Positions 20,688 through 31,922 of a stretch of DNA of 64,000 nt are shown piece after piece. Below the pieces are notes generated by a model, which had not been told where the DNA came from, did not search any database, and saw only the letters and a list, made by a program, of their open reading frames with translations. Location of the stretch: the NCBI RefSeq assembly GCF_902806685.2, contig NC_048549.1, positions 10,991,594 to 11,055,593 on the forward strand. The letters run 5' to 3'. The position numbers and the translations under genes were made by a program. The stretch is from Maniola hyperantus. Taxonomy: Eukaryota; Arthropoda; Insecta; Lepidoptera; Nymphalidae. Each line of letters begins with the position of its first letter. Positions within the stretch are counted from its first letter, which is position 1.

Positions 20688-20857
20688 CTAGATTATGCCC
20701 GCGACTTCGTCCGCGTGAACTAAATATGATTCAAATCCCTATTTTACTGCCTTAGGGGTTGAATTTTCGAAAATCCTTTATTAGCGAATGTCTACGTCAT
20801 AATATTAGCCATCTGCATGCCAAATTTCAGCCCAACCCGTCCAGTAGTTTGAGCTGT
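20688..20857 (-). repeat. Family C element, 3' part
   Basis: ACTAGATTATGCCCGCGACT to CCAGTAGTTTGAGCTGTT, then an A-run that joins an oppositely oriented family A/B tail. Confidence 0.7.
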
Positions 20858-20869
20858 TAAAAAAAAAAA

Positions 20870-20956
20870 GTCTACTTTTTGTCCCACGAAAGTGATTCCA
20901 CGAGATTTTTAAAAGATTCAAATCCTCGCGAACTAAATCGCGGGCATCATCTAGTA
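20870..20956 (+). repeat. Family A/B tail fragment
   Basis: TCTACTTTTTGTCCC, CCACGAGATTTTTAAAAG and GCGGGCATCATCTAGTAG only. Confidence 0.6.
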
Positions 20957-20961
20957 GACAA

Positions 20962-21122
20962 CATCTAAATATGTATAGTACCTATAAAAGGAATAGGTCT
21001 GACTATCAACGCACTCACGCAAATCACGCAAAGCTCGCAAATGATTTTTGAAAATTTAACCCTTAAGGTGGTAAAATAGGGGTTTTTAGTCCAAGCGGAC
21101 GAAGTTGCGAGCATGAGCTAGT
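20962..21122 (+). repeat. Family C element, internally deleted
   Basis: ATCTAAATATGTATAG at the left, GCGAGCATGAGCTAGT at the right; the middle ~70 bp are lost. Confidence 0.7.
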
Positions 21123-21376
21123 AGATAGATAAAAATAAACAAATAAATAAAATACCACTTGTAAGCGTACTCCAAAGAATTAACAAAAACGTTGCATCTG
21201 GAAGCGACACGGGGCGTAGTTGAGCACATACGGTCTCGATCAAGTTAAGCCCCAGTTATACCACTGTTATTGTTGTATGAATTAAGAGCCGTTTTTGTTG
21301 GAACAACCGTCTGTGCCATCTCGTTCAAGCTTGGGGGCCGGCATTTGTATGCAAATGAATCGCAATCTCACCCTTT

Positions 21377-21708
21377 AGAGCGGTTACGCACTCATTCGAT
21401 CCGAGTCTTTGAAAATACGTTCCGAAGTAGTCATAGAACTATGCGTGCGTAAGCTACCAGCTTACGCACTAGCTCCGACTTCCATCAATCCATCCATCAC
21501 ACGAGTTCTCTCCGTCATCCGTGAGAATATATCGGATGTGCCTCGGATTCAAATCGGACATGACGTAGATACGTCAAAGATATTCACTGAGTAGCTTGGA
21601 TTTGGAACAGAGATCAGATTAGTGCGTAAGCAATATCCGAGTTCGGTCCGAGTTTTTTGTATATCCAGATTTTCACGGACTCGGATCGTATGAGTGCGTA
21701 ACCGCCCT
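21377..21708. mobile_element. MITE with ~35 bp terminal inverted repeats
   Basis: The left end AGAGCGGTTACGCACTCATT and the right end, read in reverse, AGGGCGGTTACGCACTCATA continue into CGATCCGAGTC on both sides. The internal part repeats GTGCGTAAGC motifs, including the hairpin GCGTAAGCTACCAGCTTACGC. About 330 bp, non-coding. Confidence 0.8.
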
Positions 21709-21887
21709 TATGTCGCAATCACCGTTATATCTACCTCAGGTTTGTGAGCCCACCGCATTATTATACTAAGAAAACCCATTTGATCAAGGGAGGATCTGCA
21801 CTCAGCAATTAAGTGAGGCAGATAGAGAAAGAGAGAACAAAACGGTACAAAAAAGAGAAATGGCTGACTATATCGCCCCCTAATCCT

Positions 21888-22077
21888 GCTTATATTATAA
21901 ATACGAAATTGTGTTTGTTGGTTTGTCATCTTATCACACCATAACGGCGCAACGGACTGACCTTTGTGGTTATAGACCTGAAGAGTGACATTAGCTATTC
22001 TTGATCCCTGAAAAAGATTTCCCACGGGTTCTTTTAAAAAACATAAATCCACGCGGACAAAGTAGCGGGCATCTAGT
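21888..22077 (+). repeat. Family B element, diverged
   Basis: ATTATAAATACGAAATTGTG and TTTGTTGGTTTGTC at the left; AAGTAGCGGGCATCTAGT at the right. Confidence 0.75.
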
Positions 22078-22686
22078 GGCTTATAATCGTAAAAAACTTC
22101 GTGAGGTAATACTAGTCCAATAACTTTTTTAAATCACTAGATATCTTATAATAATTTTATTATGTCACTCATACACATTTTTTATTATTTTTTAACTTAT
22201 ATGTTTTTCACATAACTAATTATTTAAAACTAACAGTGGCATAGAACCGCGATAAATAATGTTCTCACAATGCATAATAATTATGCTAATTTATGTATGT
22301 AATTCAAACAACACATACAAATTCATGAAAACAACATTGTACAAATACTAAACCGCATGAATTAGTTTCACATATTATCGTTTCCACATTTATTTTGTTA
22401 AATCTACCTTACGTGTGATATATTTTCAGGTCGATTAAATAAAATATGTACAATGTGCTCAGTAATTATAAAGTGCATAAACGAAAGGACGTGAACGTGA
22501 CTCAAATTGGTCATTAAAAAATCGAAAAAAACATTAATTATTGTTTATTTCCGTTTTTAAGTTTTTTTCTCCTTATGTCAATAAATGCCAAAAACGTATA
22601 AGATTAGGCAGTAAATAAATAGTGAGATTAAAAATCCTGAAAGAAAAAATTGAAATATTGTTAAAAAATAAATTAATTTATAATTT

Positions 22687-22899
22687 ACTAGCTTATGCTC
22701 GCAACTTCGTCCGCGTGGATTACACAAATTTCAATCCTCTATTTTAACCCCTTAGGGGCTGAATTTTCAAAAATCTTTTCTTAGTGAATATGTACGTCGT
22801 AATAGCTATCTTTATACCAAAATTGCAGCCCGATCCGTCCAGTAGTTTGAGCTGTGCGTTGGTAGATCAGTCAGTCAACTTTTCCTTTTATATATTTAG
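22687..22899 (-). repeat. Family C element, full length
   Basis: ACTAGCTTATGCTCGCAACT to CAGTCAACTTTTCCTTTTAT. Confidence 0.8.
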
Positions 22900-23673
22900 T
22901 TTGATAAATATGTCTTTTCTATTAGCAACAAATTTTTGTCGAGACCAAAGTCATAATTCCGCGGCCAAGTTTAGTTGTTAATTCCACCACCATTTATGAT
23001 AGGTCGTAAAACCCTGACTTTGTTTCGCGTAGGTATAATTTACTACCACGTAATAACAGACTATAAGAGTCAAAACACACACGCTACTTTAGCCTCGCCG
23101 ATCAGCGATTTTGATATTGTCTTGCAACGTGTTATGGCGACTTGTTGCGTAAATACATATAGTGAACCGAGGCTGAGCTGGAGGGGGAGGATGAGATGGC
23201 TTAATGGTCGTAGCACCTATGTACCTGAACGACTGGATCCATTTACCAAGCAAAATAATTAATGTTTTTTCTGCCAGTTGATATAATTCCTATTCTTCCA
23301 TATTATTCTTCCGGTATTTTTCCATAGGATTGCTCGGCCTATAGACGTGGACCAACAAACTAACTGTATGCTTGTACCTACTACAATTCGTGACACGTAG
23401 AATTACAGAGCTGCGCTGACGTCACGTCAGGTAGACTTTGACTTCAGCGACGCGGATGTGCGACAGCGACACGTTTGCACGAGCGGAGGATATCTATGGC
23501 TAAGTGTCGGGTGGTGCTGTCGATTACCTCCATATATTCTATACGAAGCAGTGTGTACGTAAGGGTTTCTTCCCAAGTGTAGCGTATCGCCGTCGCGTAT
23601 ATCGTAGCAAGCGATAATAGCGGTATTGACGATAAAAGCGATTTAATCGTCAATAGCGGTTGATAAAAGTATA

Positions 23674-23729
23674 GTACGTGCCAGGTCGATAAGCCTTATA
23701 CTTCGATTGCTATCCCGACCTGTCGCCAA
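23674..23729. mobile_element. Very short GGCAATCGGG-type TIR element
   Basis: GTACGTGCCAGGTCG at the left and CCCGACCTGTCGCC at the right form an inverted repeat around a 30-bp centre. Confidence 0.45.
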
Positions 23730-24015
23730 CTAGGAATAGACACCTGTCGTGTGTACTTTGGCTCTTGCAGACTATAAAATAATAATAATTCCCTATAAAA
23801 GTTATGGCCCCCTACCGACAAGGGAAAGGGCTCTGCAATAACAATTGTGCTCGTTATGTGTTTAATTTAATATCTCTCACATGTAAGATAAATATAGCAT
23901 TTGCGAGGTCTAATTCAATTTACTATAATATATTTTGGTTAGTACCTACAGACGCATCTGCGTATATTATATTGTAGTTTGTATGGTAATTATAGTATAG
24001 CATAGCGCATAGTAT

Positions 24016-24186
24016 AGCACGAGATGGCAATCGAGGTATGAGGTGGTGGGACGTTCCGCACACCCGCACGTCACCCGCGCCAGGTTAACGCGGGAGCTGT
24101 GCGGGTGGGCCCCCCCCCCCCTATTACGCGCTTTAAGTTTAGAATTGAAAGTTTGCGGTAGATTCTCCACCCGATACGGCAATTAA
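24016..24186. mobile_element. GGCAATCGGG-type TIR element with poly-C
   Basis: GCACGAGATGGCAATCGAGG at the left and a decayed CCGATACGGCAATT at the right flank a GC-rich centre rich in CCGCACACCCGCAC-type phrases and a C-run at about 24110-24121. Confidence 0.65.
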
Positions 24187-24562
24187 GTGGAAGACTAATG
24201 ATCTGTCGGGACTAACAAATTTATCAATAACTAAGAATTCATTATTCATGATTCAACCAATTTCAAATATCATTCGTTTGCCAAATCTGCCAGGATATCT
24301 TCGAATCGTGGTAAAGGGCTTGAACACAGGATATATAAAACCGCTGAGTTAATTAAGGGGCGAAACGTGCGTCGAGTGTATTTTGGGATTTGTGTGGTGC
24401 TGCGTGGTAGTGGGGTGCGTATTGCTTGCTTGGTGGCTGCTCTTTCCTGCATGTTTAGCAGTGGGATTCAACCTGTTTCAGCGAATTATAGCAAATTGAG
24501 CTTTTGGCTCATTGTTGATTTAATTTTAATTAATCACAAAGTTTCTTGTTTCTGTTACAATT

Positions 24563-24933
24563 AGTAGTTCATGCTCGCGACCAGTCTCGTGGATTTGGGG
24601 TTTTAAATTTTTCTGAGATAAAAGTACTCCATGTACGTACATGTATAGAGATAGCTTGCTTCCAGAGATGGTCTGGGATGCAAAGCATCTCTGTACCAAT
24701 TTCCGTCTTAACAGACAAACAAACAACCACACATTTCCACTCAAACCTCTATTTTACCCCCTTAGGGATGGAATTATCAAAAATCTTTTCTTAGCGGATG
24801 TCTACGAACTACGTCATAATAGCAATCTGCATAACTTTTAGCCTGATGCGTCCAGTCGTTTGAGCTGTGCGTTGATAGATCAGCCAGTCAGTCAGTCTGT
24901 CAGTCAGGCAGCTTTCCCTTTTATATATGTAGA
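24563..24933 (-). repeat. Family A fragment fused to a family C element
   Basis: The first ~175 bp are a decayed family A body starting with AGTAGTTCATGCTCGCGACC; from about 24740 the sequence is a family C body (CCTCTATTTTACCCCCTTAG) ending in a CAGTCAGTCAGTCTG run. The C element lacks its own CTAGT end, so it is truncated or a recombinant. Confidence 0.65.
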
Positions 24934-25439
24934 TAATTGTTTAGATGGTCATATTGACATAATATGACGTAGTAAACGTTCGCATCGGCTAATATATATA
25001 TATATTTAATATATCGGCTAATATATTTTTTTATATATCGGCTCATATATTTTTTTTATTATTATTTATATATTTCAAATTTATTGTTCACAGAATATTC
25101 AGATTTCTGTACATGTAGGTACTAATCGAAATAAATCTATTGCGACTTTTGTCTGTGATGTGTATAAGCCCTAATAGGCTGCAACTTCGTCCGATCTAAA
25201 ACAACTCATTAATAAAGACCGCGAAATAATCCTCGAATAAATTTAAATTAATGAGATTAGGAGCCCGCGCAGGGCCGGGGTTTAGATGAATTTAAATTAC
25301 TTTCACTCGCAGGTAACTCTGCGAAGTGCATAATGGCCGTTAAAGTGAAAATTATACCGTTGAATAAAGACCGCATTCAGATACTTATTTTCATTGAAAA
25401 ATACTATACCAGCGCGGAAGGTTATTTTTTCTGAAATCA

Positions 25440-25645
25440 TCTAAATATATATAAGGAAATGGTGACTGACTGACCTATCCACGCACAGCTCAAACTACTG
25501 GACGGATCGAGCTGAAATTTGGCATGCAGATAGCTATCATGGCGCAGATGTCCGCTAATTGTCCGCGGCTTTTTGGATAATTCTACTCCTAAGGGGGTAA
25601 AATAAGGATTTGAAATTTGTGTAGTTCACGCGGAAATAAGCTAGT
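25440..25645 (+). repeat. Family C element, full length
   Basis: TCTAAATATATATAAGGAAA to a shortened GCGGAAATAAGCTAGT end. Confidence 0.8.
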
Positions 25646-26051
25646 TTTCTATATATTTTTTAACCAGGTACCTATACCTTGACAGTTAAACCAAAGTTAT
25701 TTCTCATTTCATTTCATTCCTAGAAATTCAATTCCTAATTGGGTAAAATAGGGGTCTGAAATTTGAAGTCGCAGGCATTGGCTAGTAGATTATTCATGAA
25801 AATTTTGAGTTTTTTAATTCTGACTTATTTTCTGTACTCAATTTTTTTTTAATTAGTCCTGATTTACACTTTGTGAAATGTAGGAAGTAAGTGTCCTTGT
25901 CTGTCCAATGTACTTTGCATCTTAGCATAATTTGCATAGTGATCTCCAGGTGAGTGGGATCGTAGTCAACCTGAAGCCTGTCAATGATAGAAAAAGGGTT
26001 GAATACCGCCGCTAACTTTGACACGTACGTGACCTGACTGCTATATATCAC

Positions 26052-26466
26052 TTAAGGTGACGCAGTACGCTCGACTGTTTGCTTTTCACTTGACATTCTA
26101 AATCAAGGGTTAAGGAAAAGTATTTTTGAGAAAAAAATACTAAATGTATGTTTGCATACCTAAAGATATTTCAACTAATGAATAAATACACTATGTCTAA
26201 TGTTAAATTGTTTTAGTATTTTCATACCCCTAATCTTATTTATTTACGCCCAAAGTTGTCATTTTAGTGCTAAAATAGGAATATTTGGAGGCTCGTAACT
26301 TTAAAATCAATATTTTTTTCAATGTTTAATATATCAATAAACCTAGATAATAATGGCAAGACAAACCGATATAATAGGTACTTAGTTTTGAGCATACAAT
26401 ATCAAATAATGTAGTAATTACCCTCCTACGTTTGTATGAAGAAAGCACCGAACTGAGCCCACTTAA
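26052..26466. mobile_element. TTAA-bounded MITE, copy 1
   Basis: Left boundary TTAAGGTGACGCAGTACGCT, right boundary read in reverse TTAAGTGGGCTCAGTTCGG. The body is AT-rich, with TTATTTATTTACGCCCAAAG and CGTAACTTTAAAATCAAT, and is homologous to 29860-30236. Confidence 0.65.
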
Positions 26467-26739
26467 GCATACGCACGGATGTTTTGCTCCAATGTGTAAC
26501 AATTTACAAGGGTGTAAAAAAAGAATCTATAAATTGACGTACGGGACCTTGTATACTCGTGAATTTCAAGGGAAGGTATAACAGCTATAGAGTAACATTT
26601 GACACTGATCTGTCCTATCACCATTCACTACCCATATTATCACTACTCATAACTACCCATATTACTTGAGGCGAAAGTATCTTTGTTTGTTCGTTTATTG
26701 ATTTGTCCGGCGAGAAAGGCGAAGAATCGTATTTGGTAG

Positions 26740-26790
26740 CGCGCTCTCAAAAAGGCCTATATCCAGCAGTGGACGCATACAGGCTGATGG
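26740..26790 (+). pseudogene. RTE-like LINE 3' terminus, fragment
   Basis: Only CAAAAAGGCCTATATCCAGC, AGTGGACG and AGGCTGATGG remain, matching the last codons and tail of the copies at 3.6 and 5.1 kb. Confidence 0.6.
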
Positions 26791-27563
26791 AATGGAAATA
26801 TTTCATTAAAAAAATGTATGTTAGGTTCGTTTCGATTCAATTTTTAAAATGAAATGAAAATCACTATGATTCTTTTCATGTCTATTCATATATATACCTA
26901 TTTATATTCAAAACTCACAACTGTGGTTAATAAAATTACTGGTTTGCACCAATATTCAACATGTAGGTAATTAATTTCTATCACAAGATTCTACGCAAAA
27001 ACTTAATGTTTATTTACTTACTTGCTTTATTAACGAAATGGATTTCACTAATTTTAATTTATTAGCTGCAAAAGCAACAGTTGTCGTGCCCACAAAATGG
27101 ACACTAAATTAATATTTCGCCTTGCCAGTTGCCACCTTATCACAGTGTAAGCAAAAGTAAAACTTCCATTAAGAAGAGTCGAAAATTAAATTTATCCGGA
27201 CAGCTTTTTTCACTAACTTCATCTCACTAATTAAACGTAATTAATTGATGGCGTTGATCAAACAAGATGACGAAGTTTAATTTTAATAAGGAAATTTCGT
27301 ATGATTTTCTTTTCAATTTTCCGCCCAATTTCGGGTCAAGCTGTCACCGTTTATTATTTTATTAAAAATGGTTATCATCTTTCTTTTTAATAAAGTGTAA
27401 AAGGTGAAATTTTTGGTATTTTCACACTGGTATTTTTGATTAAAAATTAAACAAATCACGACGTTTACCTGTTAAAAGATAAATTTCTCAACGCTCATAT
27501 TACTTACTTTAACATAAAAAAGTTACACTACAAGTTCTGATGGTTCTTAGTTTTAGCACTTAC

Positions 27564-27758
27564 CATGCATCTTGTCATTCAGCAACGCGTATCGGGGGTT
27601 GGACGCGACGTCCAACGGCAGAGAGTTCCACAGCCAACGGACGCGCGGTGATGGGTTGCCGCTGGCCTGGCAGGGCAGGGTCGCCGTGTGTCCGACTTCT
27701 ACCACCATAGTGGTTGGTGGAGGCGCGATGGAAGGGAAACCCGGTGGCACTTTGTCAG
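27564..27758 (-). CDS. Lar: Lar receptor tyrosine phosphatase: exon for the N-terminal part of Ig2
   Basis: On the minus strand TTTCTTTACAG precedes the exon at 27758, and GTAAGT follows its last base at 27564. The exon is 195 nt, phase 1 at both ends. After a split codon it reads DKVPPGFPSI, APPPTTMVVEVGHTATLPCQ, ASGNPSPRVRWLWN, ending RYALLNDKMH. LPCQ holds the first Ig cysteine (exon residue 29) and VRW the core Trp (residue 41). PPGFP, the (K/V)V(V/E)E...TA(T)..C.A.GNP.P pattern and SNPRY match Ig2 of the LAR family, including fly Lar. The next exon (7327-7437) completes the domain. The ectodomain acts at the neuronal surface in guidance and synapse formation in other insects. The exon is much GC-richer than the surrounding intron. 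Its 3' border coincides with the vertebrate micro-exon A insertion point, and the loop before it is about three residues longer than in vertebrates. Assignment is from remembered family sequence. Confidence 0.92.
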
Positions 27759-27846
27759 CTGTAAAGAAAAAATGTACTTAGAATTAGGTTTCCCTCAGGC
27801 TCGTGAAGTATGTTGCTGGTTGCGGAAACATAACCGTTGATGTAAT

Positions 27847-28090
27847 AAAATCGGTCAAGTGCGAGACAGATTCGCATACGTAGGGTTCCGTACCATCGTA
27901 TAAGAAAGAACACTTTGTAATTTTTTAATTTTCATGGCGGTCATCCTGATTTTTTATTATTTGTTGTTATAGCGGCAAAAGAAATACACCGTTCACGAGA
28001 TACAGACTGCTGACAGACAGATGGACGGACGGACGTACAACGGAGGCTTAGTAATAGGGTCCTATTGACACCCTTCGGGTACGGAATCCT
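27847..28090 (+). repeat. GGTTCCGT element, type 1
   Basis: AAATCGGTCAAGTGCGAGAC and TAGGGTTCCGTACC at the left, TTTGTTGTTATAGCGGCAAA inside, GGGTACGGAATCCT at the right. It starts only ~90 bp upstream of the Lar acceptor. Confidence 0.8.
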
Positions 28091-29292
28091 AAATATCAAA
28101 AACGTACCTATCTACCCCATGAGTCGAGCGGGTAGGTACACCTTTAGAATTTTTATAAAAACAACATTTACCTCATTATCAATACTTATAATCAATAATA
28201 AAATTGCACTTAATCGTATTACAATATTAATTTACCTATTAGGTGCTCAATTGAGTATCATATACCTATCAAATTGAATTTTCCTGATTGTTACAATAAA
28301 ATTACTTTCGAAACCGTAAATTTAAAAATTCTCATTTCAATTCAGGCAAATAACCGAATCGTAAGCCAAATATGAAACAACAAAATCAACCAGTATATAC
28401 TCTTATTATGAGTTTGATCTCGTCAGCGTTGATTGATTTTGAAAGTTGAAATATAATTGGGCCAAAGAAATCTGGACCTTGTTGGAGCTCAACTTCGCAC
28501 ATTCTATAGGCAATAGACTACAGCAGGGACAACAATCTGCTTATTTTGCTATAATTTACAAAAACGTGTACAGCAAGCAACCGTGCTTGCTTTTCCTGCA
28601 TGTGTGACTGTGGTAGCAGGAGAGCAGATGGTGCATAGCTCCACGTTGCCGGCTGCACCATATAAATTAGTCTCATTTAGCGGATAGTTAAAAGTTTATT
28701 TTTTCTTTTGTAATCAATGTTCGATGTTGTACGAAAATAAGTAACTGTGCGTCTATTTCACATGATACCTATTCAAAATCGAAGCAGGATCTACTACGGG
28801 TACAGATTACAGTATCCTTAAAACGAGTTTGTGCAGCTCGACAATGTTGATTGAGTATCAACATACAATATACGAATACATGTTTCGATTTTCGAAATCG
28901 ATCGACGTTGTCGAGAATTGAAAACATGTACTAATCCTAAAGAAAAAGGATTTACAGGACGACCGTGGAAACGAGATCCGTATTGGCGGAAACGTCTTAC
29001 GAAAATCTTAAAACGCCAGTAAAATGAAGATAGTGAAATGTTAATTCCCCAAATGAAATTCCCCCTCACTGCCGAATTGAACGAAATTTGATTAAGCAAC
29101 AAAACTGACATTACTTTCTCCCCCCATTCCCCTTTCCAACCAGTTAAGTTATATATTGCGCGTAAGATTCTGGCTGAGACCAAGTTTTCGAACGGCACGG
29201 CGCGAAATTTGTTGTCTTGAGCGTATTCGAGTATTTATTGCTGTTGTTTATTTATGGGGATGATTTAATAAATGTTTTGCAATTGGACTTAT

Positions 29293-29346
29293 GGAAGCGG
29301 TGATAGCCTAGTGGTTACGACTTCGGTCTCCTATTCGAAGGGCTCT
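29293..29346 (+). repeat. tRNA-like SINE head, fragment
   Basis: GCGGTGATAGCCTAGTGGTT contains an A box-like phrase typical of a lepidopteran tRNA-derived SINE head; the B box is lost. Confidence 0.45.
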
Positions 29347-29447
29347 AACTTTGCGGAGTTCTTCTTCTTCTTCTTCACTCTGGGCTGGTTTCCGTACTTA
29401 AACGTTTCCGTCTGTTGTGCGTGCATTGCCCCTCCCCGCTGAAGTCT

Positions 29448-29635
29448 TCACTCCAGCCACCCAAGATCGCTCCAGAAGCTGAGTAGACCGCCCAGGTTGC
29501 CGAGGGCTTCATGGAGTGAGGTTGGGGATCCCAAATGGCATTTGCGTTGTTCTGCTACGCCCGTGCACTCTAGGAGTACGTGCGTCGGTGTTTCATCGAC
29601 CTCTCAGGCAGGCCCTGCACAGAGGACTGACTTTA
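29448..29635 (-). pseudogene. Jockey-like LINE ORF C-terminus
   Basis: Read on the minus strand, a frame from 29600 encodes DETPTHVLLECTGVAEQRK and GNLGGLLSFWSDLGWLE, then stop (29448-29450). Just upstream, in another frame, is CRACLR. Together they match the zinc-knuckle-like C..C....E...H.L..C end of lepidopteran Jockey-type reverse-transcriptase proteins. A one- or two-base frameshift near 29600 separates the parts. Polymerase and endonuclease domains are absent. Confidence 0.75.
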
Positions 29636-29758
29636 CGGAGTTGTGTTATACTTATACATCGATGGTTATACTTTTAAGAGCTATATATATACTTTATATA
29701 TACTTTTAACATTCATCGAAGCGATAACTCGTTGGTAGATGGATCCTAAAATAGTGCT

Positions 29759-29797
29759 GTTTCCATAGATGACGGAAACAACGTTATCTATGGAAAC
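29759..29797. repeat. Perfect 12-bp inverted repeat
   Basis: GTTTCCATAGAT and ATCTATGGAAAC are separated by 15 bp. No promoter or terminator context is visible. Confidence 0.85.
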
Positions 29798-29859
29798 AAC
29801 CTTTCCCTCTAACTGCAACTCACCCCGAGAGAGGCTGAGTGAATGGATTTAGCTTGAGA

Positions 29860-30236
29860 TACAAGATCTTTAATCAAAAACGCAAATTGAATGCGTTTGG
29901 AATTTTGTCTATTTTTGGCATAAGAAAAGATTTTTTAGACAAGCTAAAGATATTTGAAATTATTACGAAGTAAAGTGTGACATAAAGTTGTTATTTTTTC
30001 ATTTATTTATTTACGCACGAAGTTGCCTCACAATTTTCCCTAAAATTATTTATATTTTCAAGGGCCATAACTTTTAAAATAAATACAATTTTAGAATAGT
30101 AATTGTTTCAGGGCATAGATAATGGAGAGATATATCGATTTATGGCTTAAATATAGATCTAAAACGACAAAGAATATAATAATAGGCATAATACGTTTGT
30201 ATGGAGAAGCGCGTAAGACGGGCCGGGCCACCTTAA
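29860..30236. mobile_element. TTAA-bounded MITE, copy 2, left end eroded
   Basis: Right end GGGCCACCTTAA (TTAAGGTGGCCC in reverse). The body shares TTATTTATTTACGC.C.AAGTTG, CATAACTTTTAAAATAAAT and TACGTTTGTATGGAGAAGC with 26052-26466. Confidence 0.6.
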
Positions 30237-30284
30237 GCCGTTAAATATTGCTTTAGCGGTGAAGTTCATCATCTAAATGAAATT

Positions 30285-30457
30285 ATAGATTTTTTTTAAA
30301 TCCCTGGAAACTCTTTGATTTTTCAGGACAAAAAGAAGTACATGTCCATCCCCGGGAAGCAAGCTATCACTGTACCAAATATTGTGTAAATCAATTAAAC
30401 GGAAAGTTAACAATAGACAGACAGACATACTTTCGCATTTATAATATTAGCATGGAT
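30285..30457 (-). repeat. Family A element, CTAGT end missing
   Basis: AAATCCCTGGAAACTCTTTG to a GACAGACAGACA run and TTCGCATTTATAATATTAGC. Confidence 0.75.
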
Positions 30458-30737
30458 GATACATTCCTGGGTTTTCTTAGCTAGGATACTAGAATGTAGT
30501 GAAAACGAAGTAAGATCTTGTAAGAAGCAATATCTTGTTATACAAACACAATATTGTTGTAAGCTCGTCGTGTAACAAAGTTACTTTAGTGGTGTAAGTT
30601 ACAAACTGACGATGGTTTCAAGGTATTTTAAATCCTAAGTATCCATTGATTTAATTTTCTTCTAGATTCACATTATTTTAAGAATTTAAATGGTGTAGGA
30701 AGCATGCAGTTGTGTTTAACATAAGTTCGCTTTTACT

Positions 30738-30849
30738 ATAGTTATCTGCAAGCCAAATTTCAGCCCGATCCGACTAGTAGTTTGAGCTTTGCGTTGATAG
30801 ATCAGTCAGTCAGTCAGTCAGTCACCTTTTCCTTTTATATATTTAGATT
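30738..30849 (-). repeat. Family C element, microsatellite end only
   Basis: CAAGCCAAATTTCAGCCCGA to a (CAGT)n run and CCTTTTCCTTTTATATATTT. Confidence 0.75.
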
Positions 30850-31429
30850 TTGTCTTTGTTTTGCACTTAATATTGTGTTTTTTCAAGATGTATGGTTATA
30901 ATTTTTTTGTTCAATAGATTATAGAAGATTTTTTTTATTTAGCCTTGTTTATGCTCATTTCTTCGAAAAAGCTCACTATACCTACACTACATCACTACAT
31001 TGGCAAAACGAACACATGCTTTTGCTATTAATAATTATTCCTTCGTCAGGGGCCAAAGAGGAGTGGAGATGGATTGACAAGCAAACACAGCCCGGATGAC
31101 GACTACGACTAGTCAGTCAAGATTAGCAAGAAATTCTAGAAATCGCTTCAGCTTATGACTTCTACCACTTCCGCAAAAGCCTTTAGCAAAAACAATCTAT
31201 GATAATCAGATTCCGAACGAGATAAGAAAGTCCTGTATGCACATCGTACGCGACGTTGTCATGGCGACTGATCTAAAGCCGCGGATACACCTGTAAGTTT
31301 TACTTACGAAAGTAACTTACGACAAATTTACTAGTGTAAACAATGTTATAAGTAAGCACATTTACAACAGTAAATATGTGTTTTTGACAAATTATTACGT
31401 AGGTTGTTTGTAAAAACTGGTTCAAAAGC

Positions 31430-31462
31430 GAGGCGCGGGCGAAGTCGCGGGCAATATCTAGT
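31430..31462 (+). repeat. CTAGT-tail fragment
   Basis: Only GGCGAAGTCGCGGGCAATAT and CTAGT remain. Confidence 0.55.
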
Positions 31463-31710
31463 ATCAGGTAGAGTGATGATCACCACAATTTATTGAATTG
31501 GATCCTCCTTGATGTCTGAGTGCTCTTTTATTAAGTTGGGGGAAAGGTATCTTTAAGATGTATCAAAGGTATGTTTTAGTGTAATTCCTTAGGAAATTCG
31601 ATTTCCGAAGATAGGTAGGTACCTATAGCACAGTTTACCCTTTAGGTCTTTACAGTGAACTCGTAAAAAATCCTCCTTAAGCCAATGCTTTCTAAAAAGC
31701 CATATAACAT

Positions 31711-31921
31711 ACTAGAGGATGCCCACGACATCGTCCGCGTGGATTTAGCTTTTTTAAAAATCCCGTGGAAACTCTTTGATTTTCCGGGAGCCTATGTCCT
31801 TCCCCGGGATGTAAGCTACCTCTGTACCAAATTTCATCAAAATCGGTTAAACCGTTGGGCCGTGAAAAGCTAGCAGACAGACAGACAGACAGACTTTCGC
31901 ATTTATAATATTAGTATGGAT
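31711..31921 (-). repeat. Family A element, full length
   Basis: ACTAGAGGATGCCCACGACA to a (GACA)n run and TTTATAATATTAGTATGGA. Confidence 0.85.
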
Positions 31922-31922
31922 T

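Larger units (their letters stand above)
7438..27563 (-). other. Lar: Lar intron of 20,126 bp splitting Ig2
   Basis: The intron runs from GTAAGT (27563 downward) to the CAG before 7437, on the minus strand. It is phase 1 and interrupts the Ig2 domain between the two cysteines. It is filled with family A, B and C elements, MITEs, a pogo remnant, two tRNA-like SINE families, tandem arrays at 11.9, 16.7 and 18.4 kb and a possible LTR relic. Stretches with nothing recognised include 7500-8250, 9000-9470, 10920-11480, 12710-12950, 22080-22680, 23230-23660 and 26800-27560; these are AT-rich. In vertebrates the equivalent junction carries micro-exon A. None could be picked out here by eye. Confidence 0.85.

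Noticed and set aside
22228..22250. AT-rich blocks around 22.1-22.6 and 43-44 kb as replication origins or scaffold-attachment sites
   Set aside because: AT-richness alone is common in this genome; no specific motif or symmetry was seen.
7438..27563. A Lar micro-exon in the 20-kb intron
   Set aside because: Many AG..GT intervals of 9-30 nt exist by chance on the minus strand; none stands out without RNA or comparative data.
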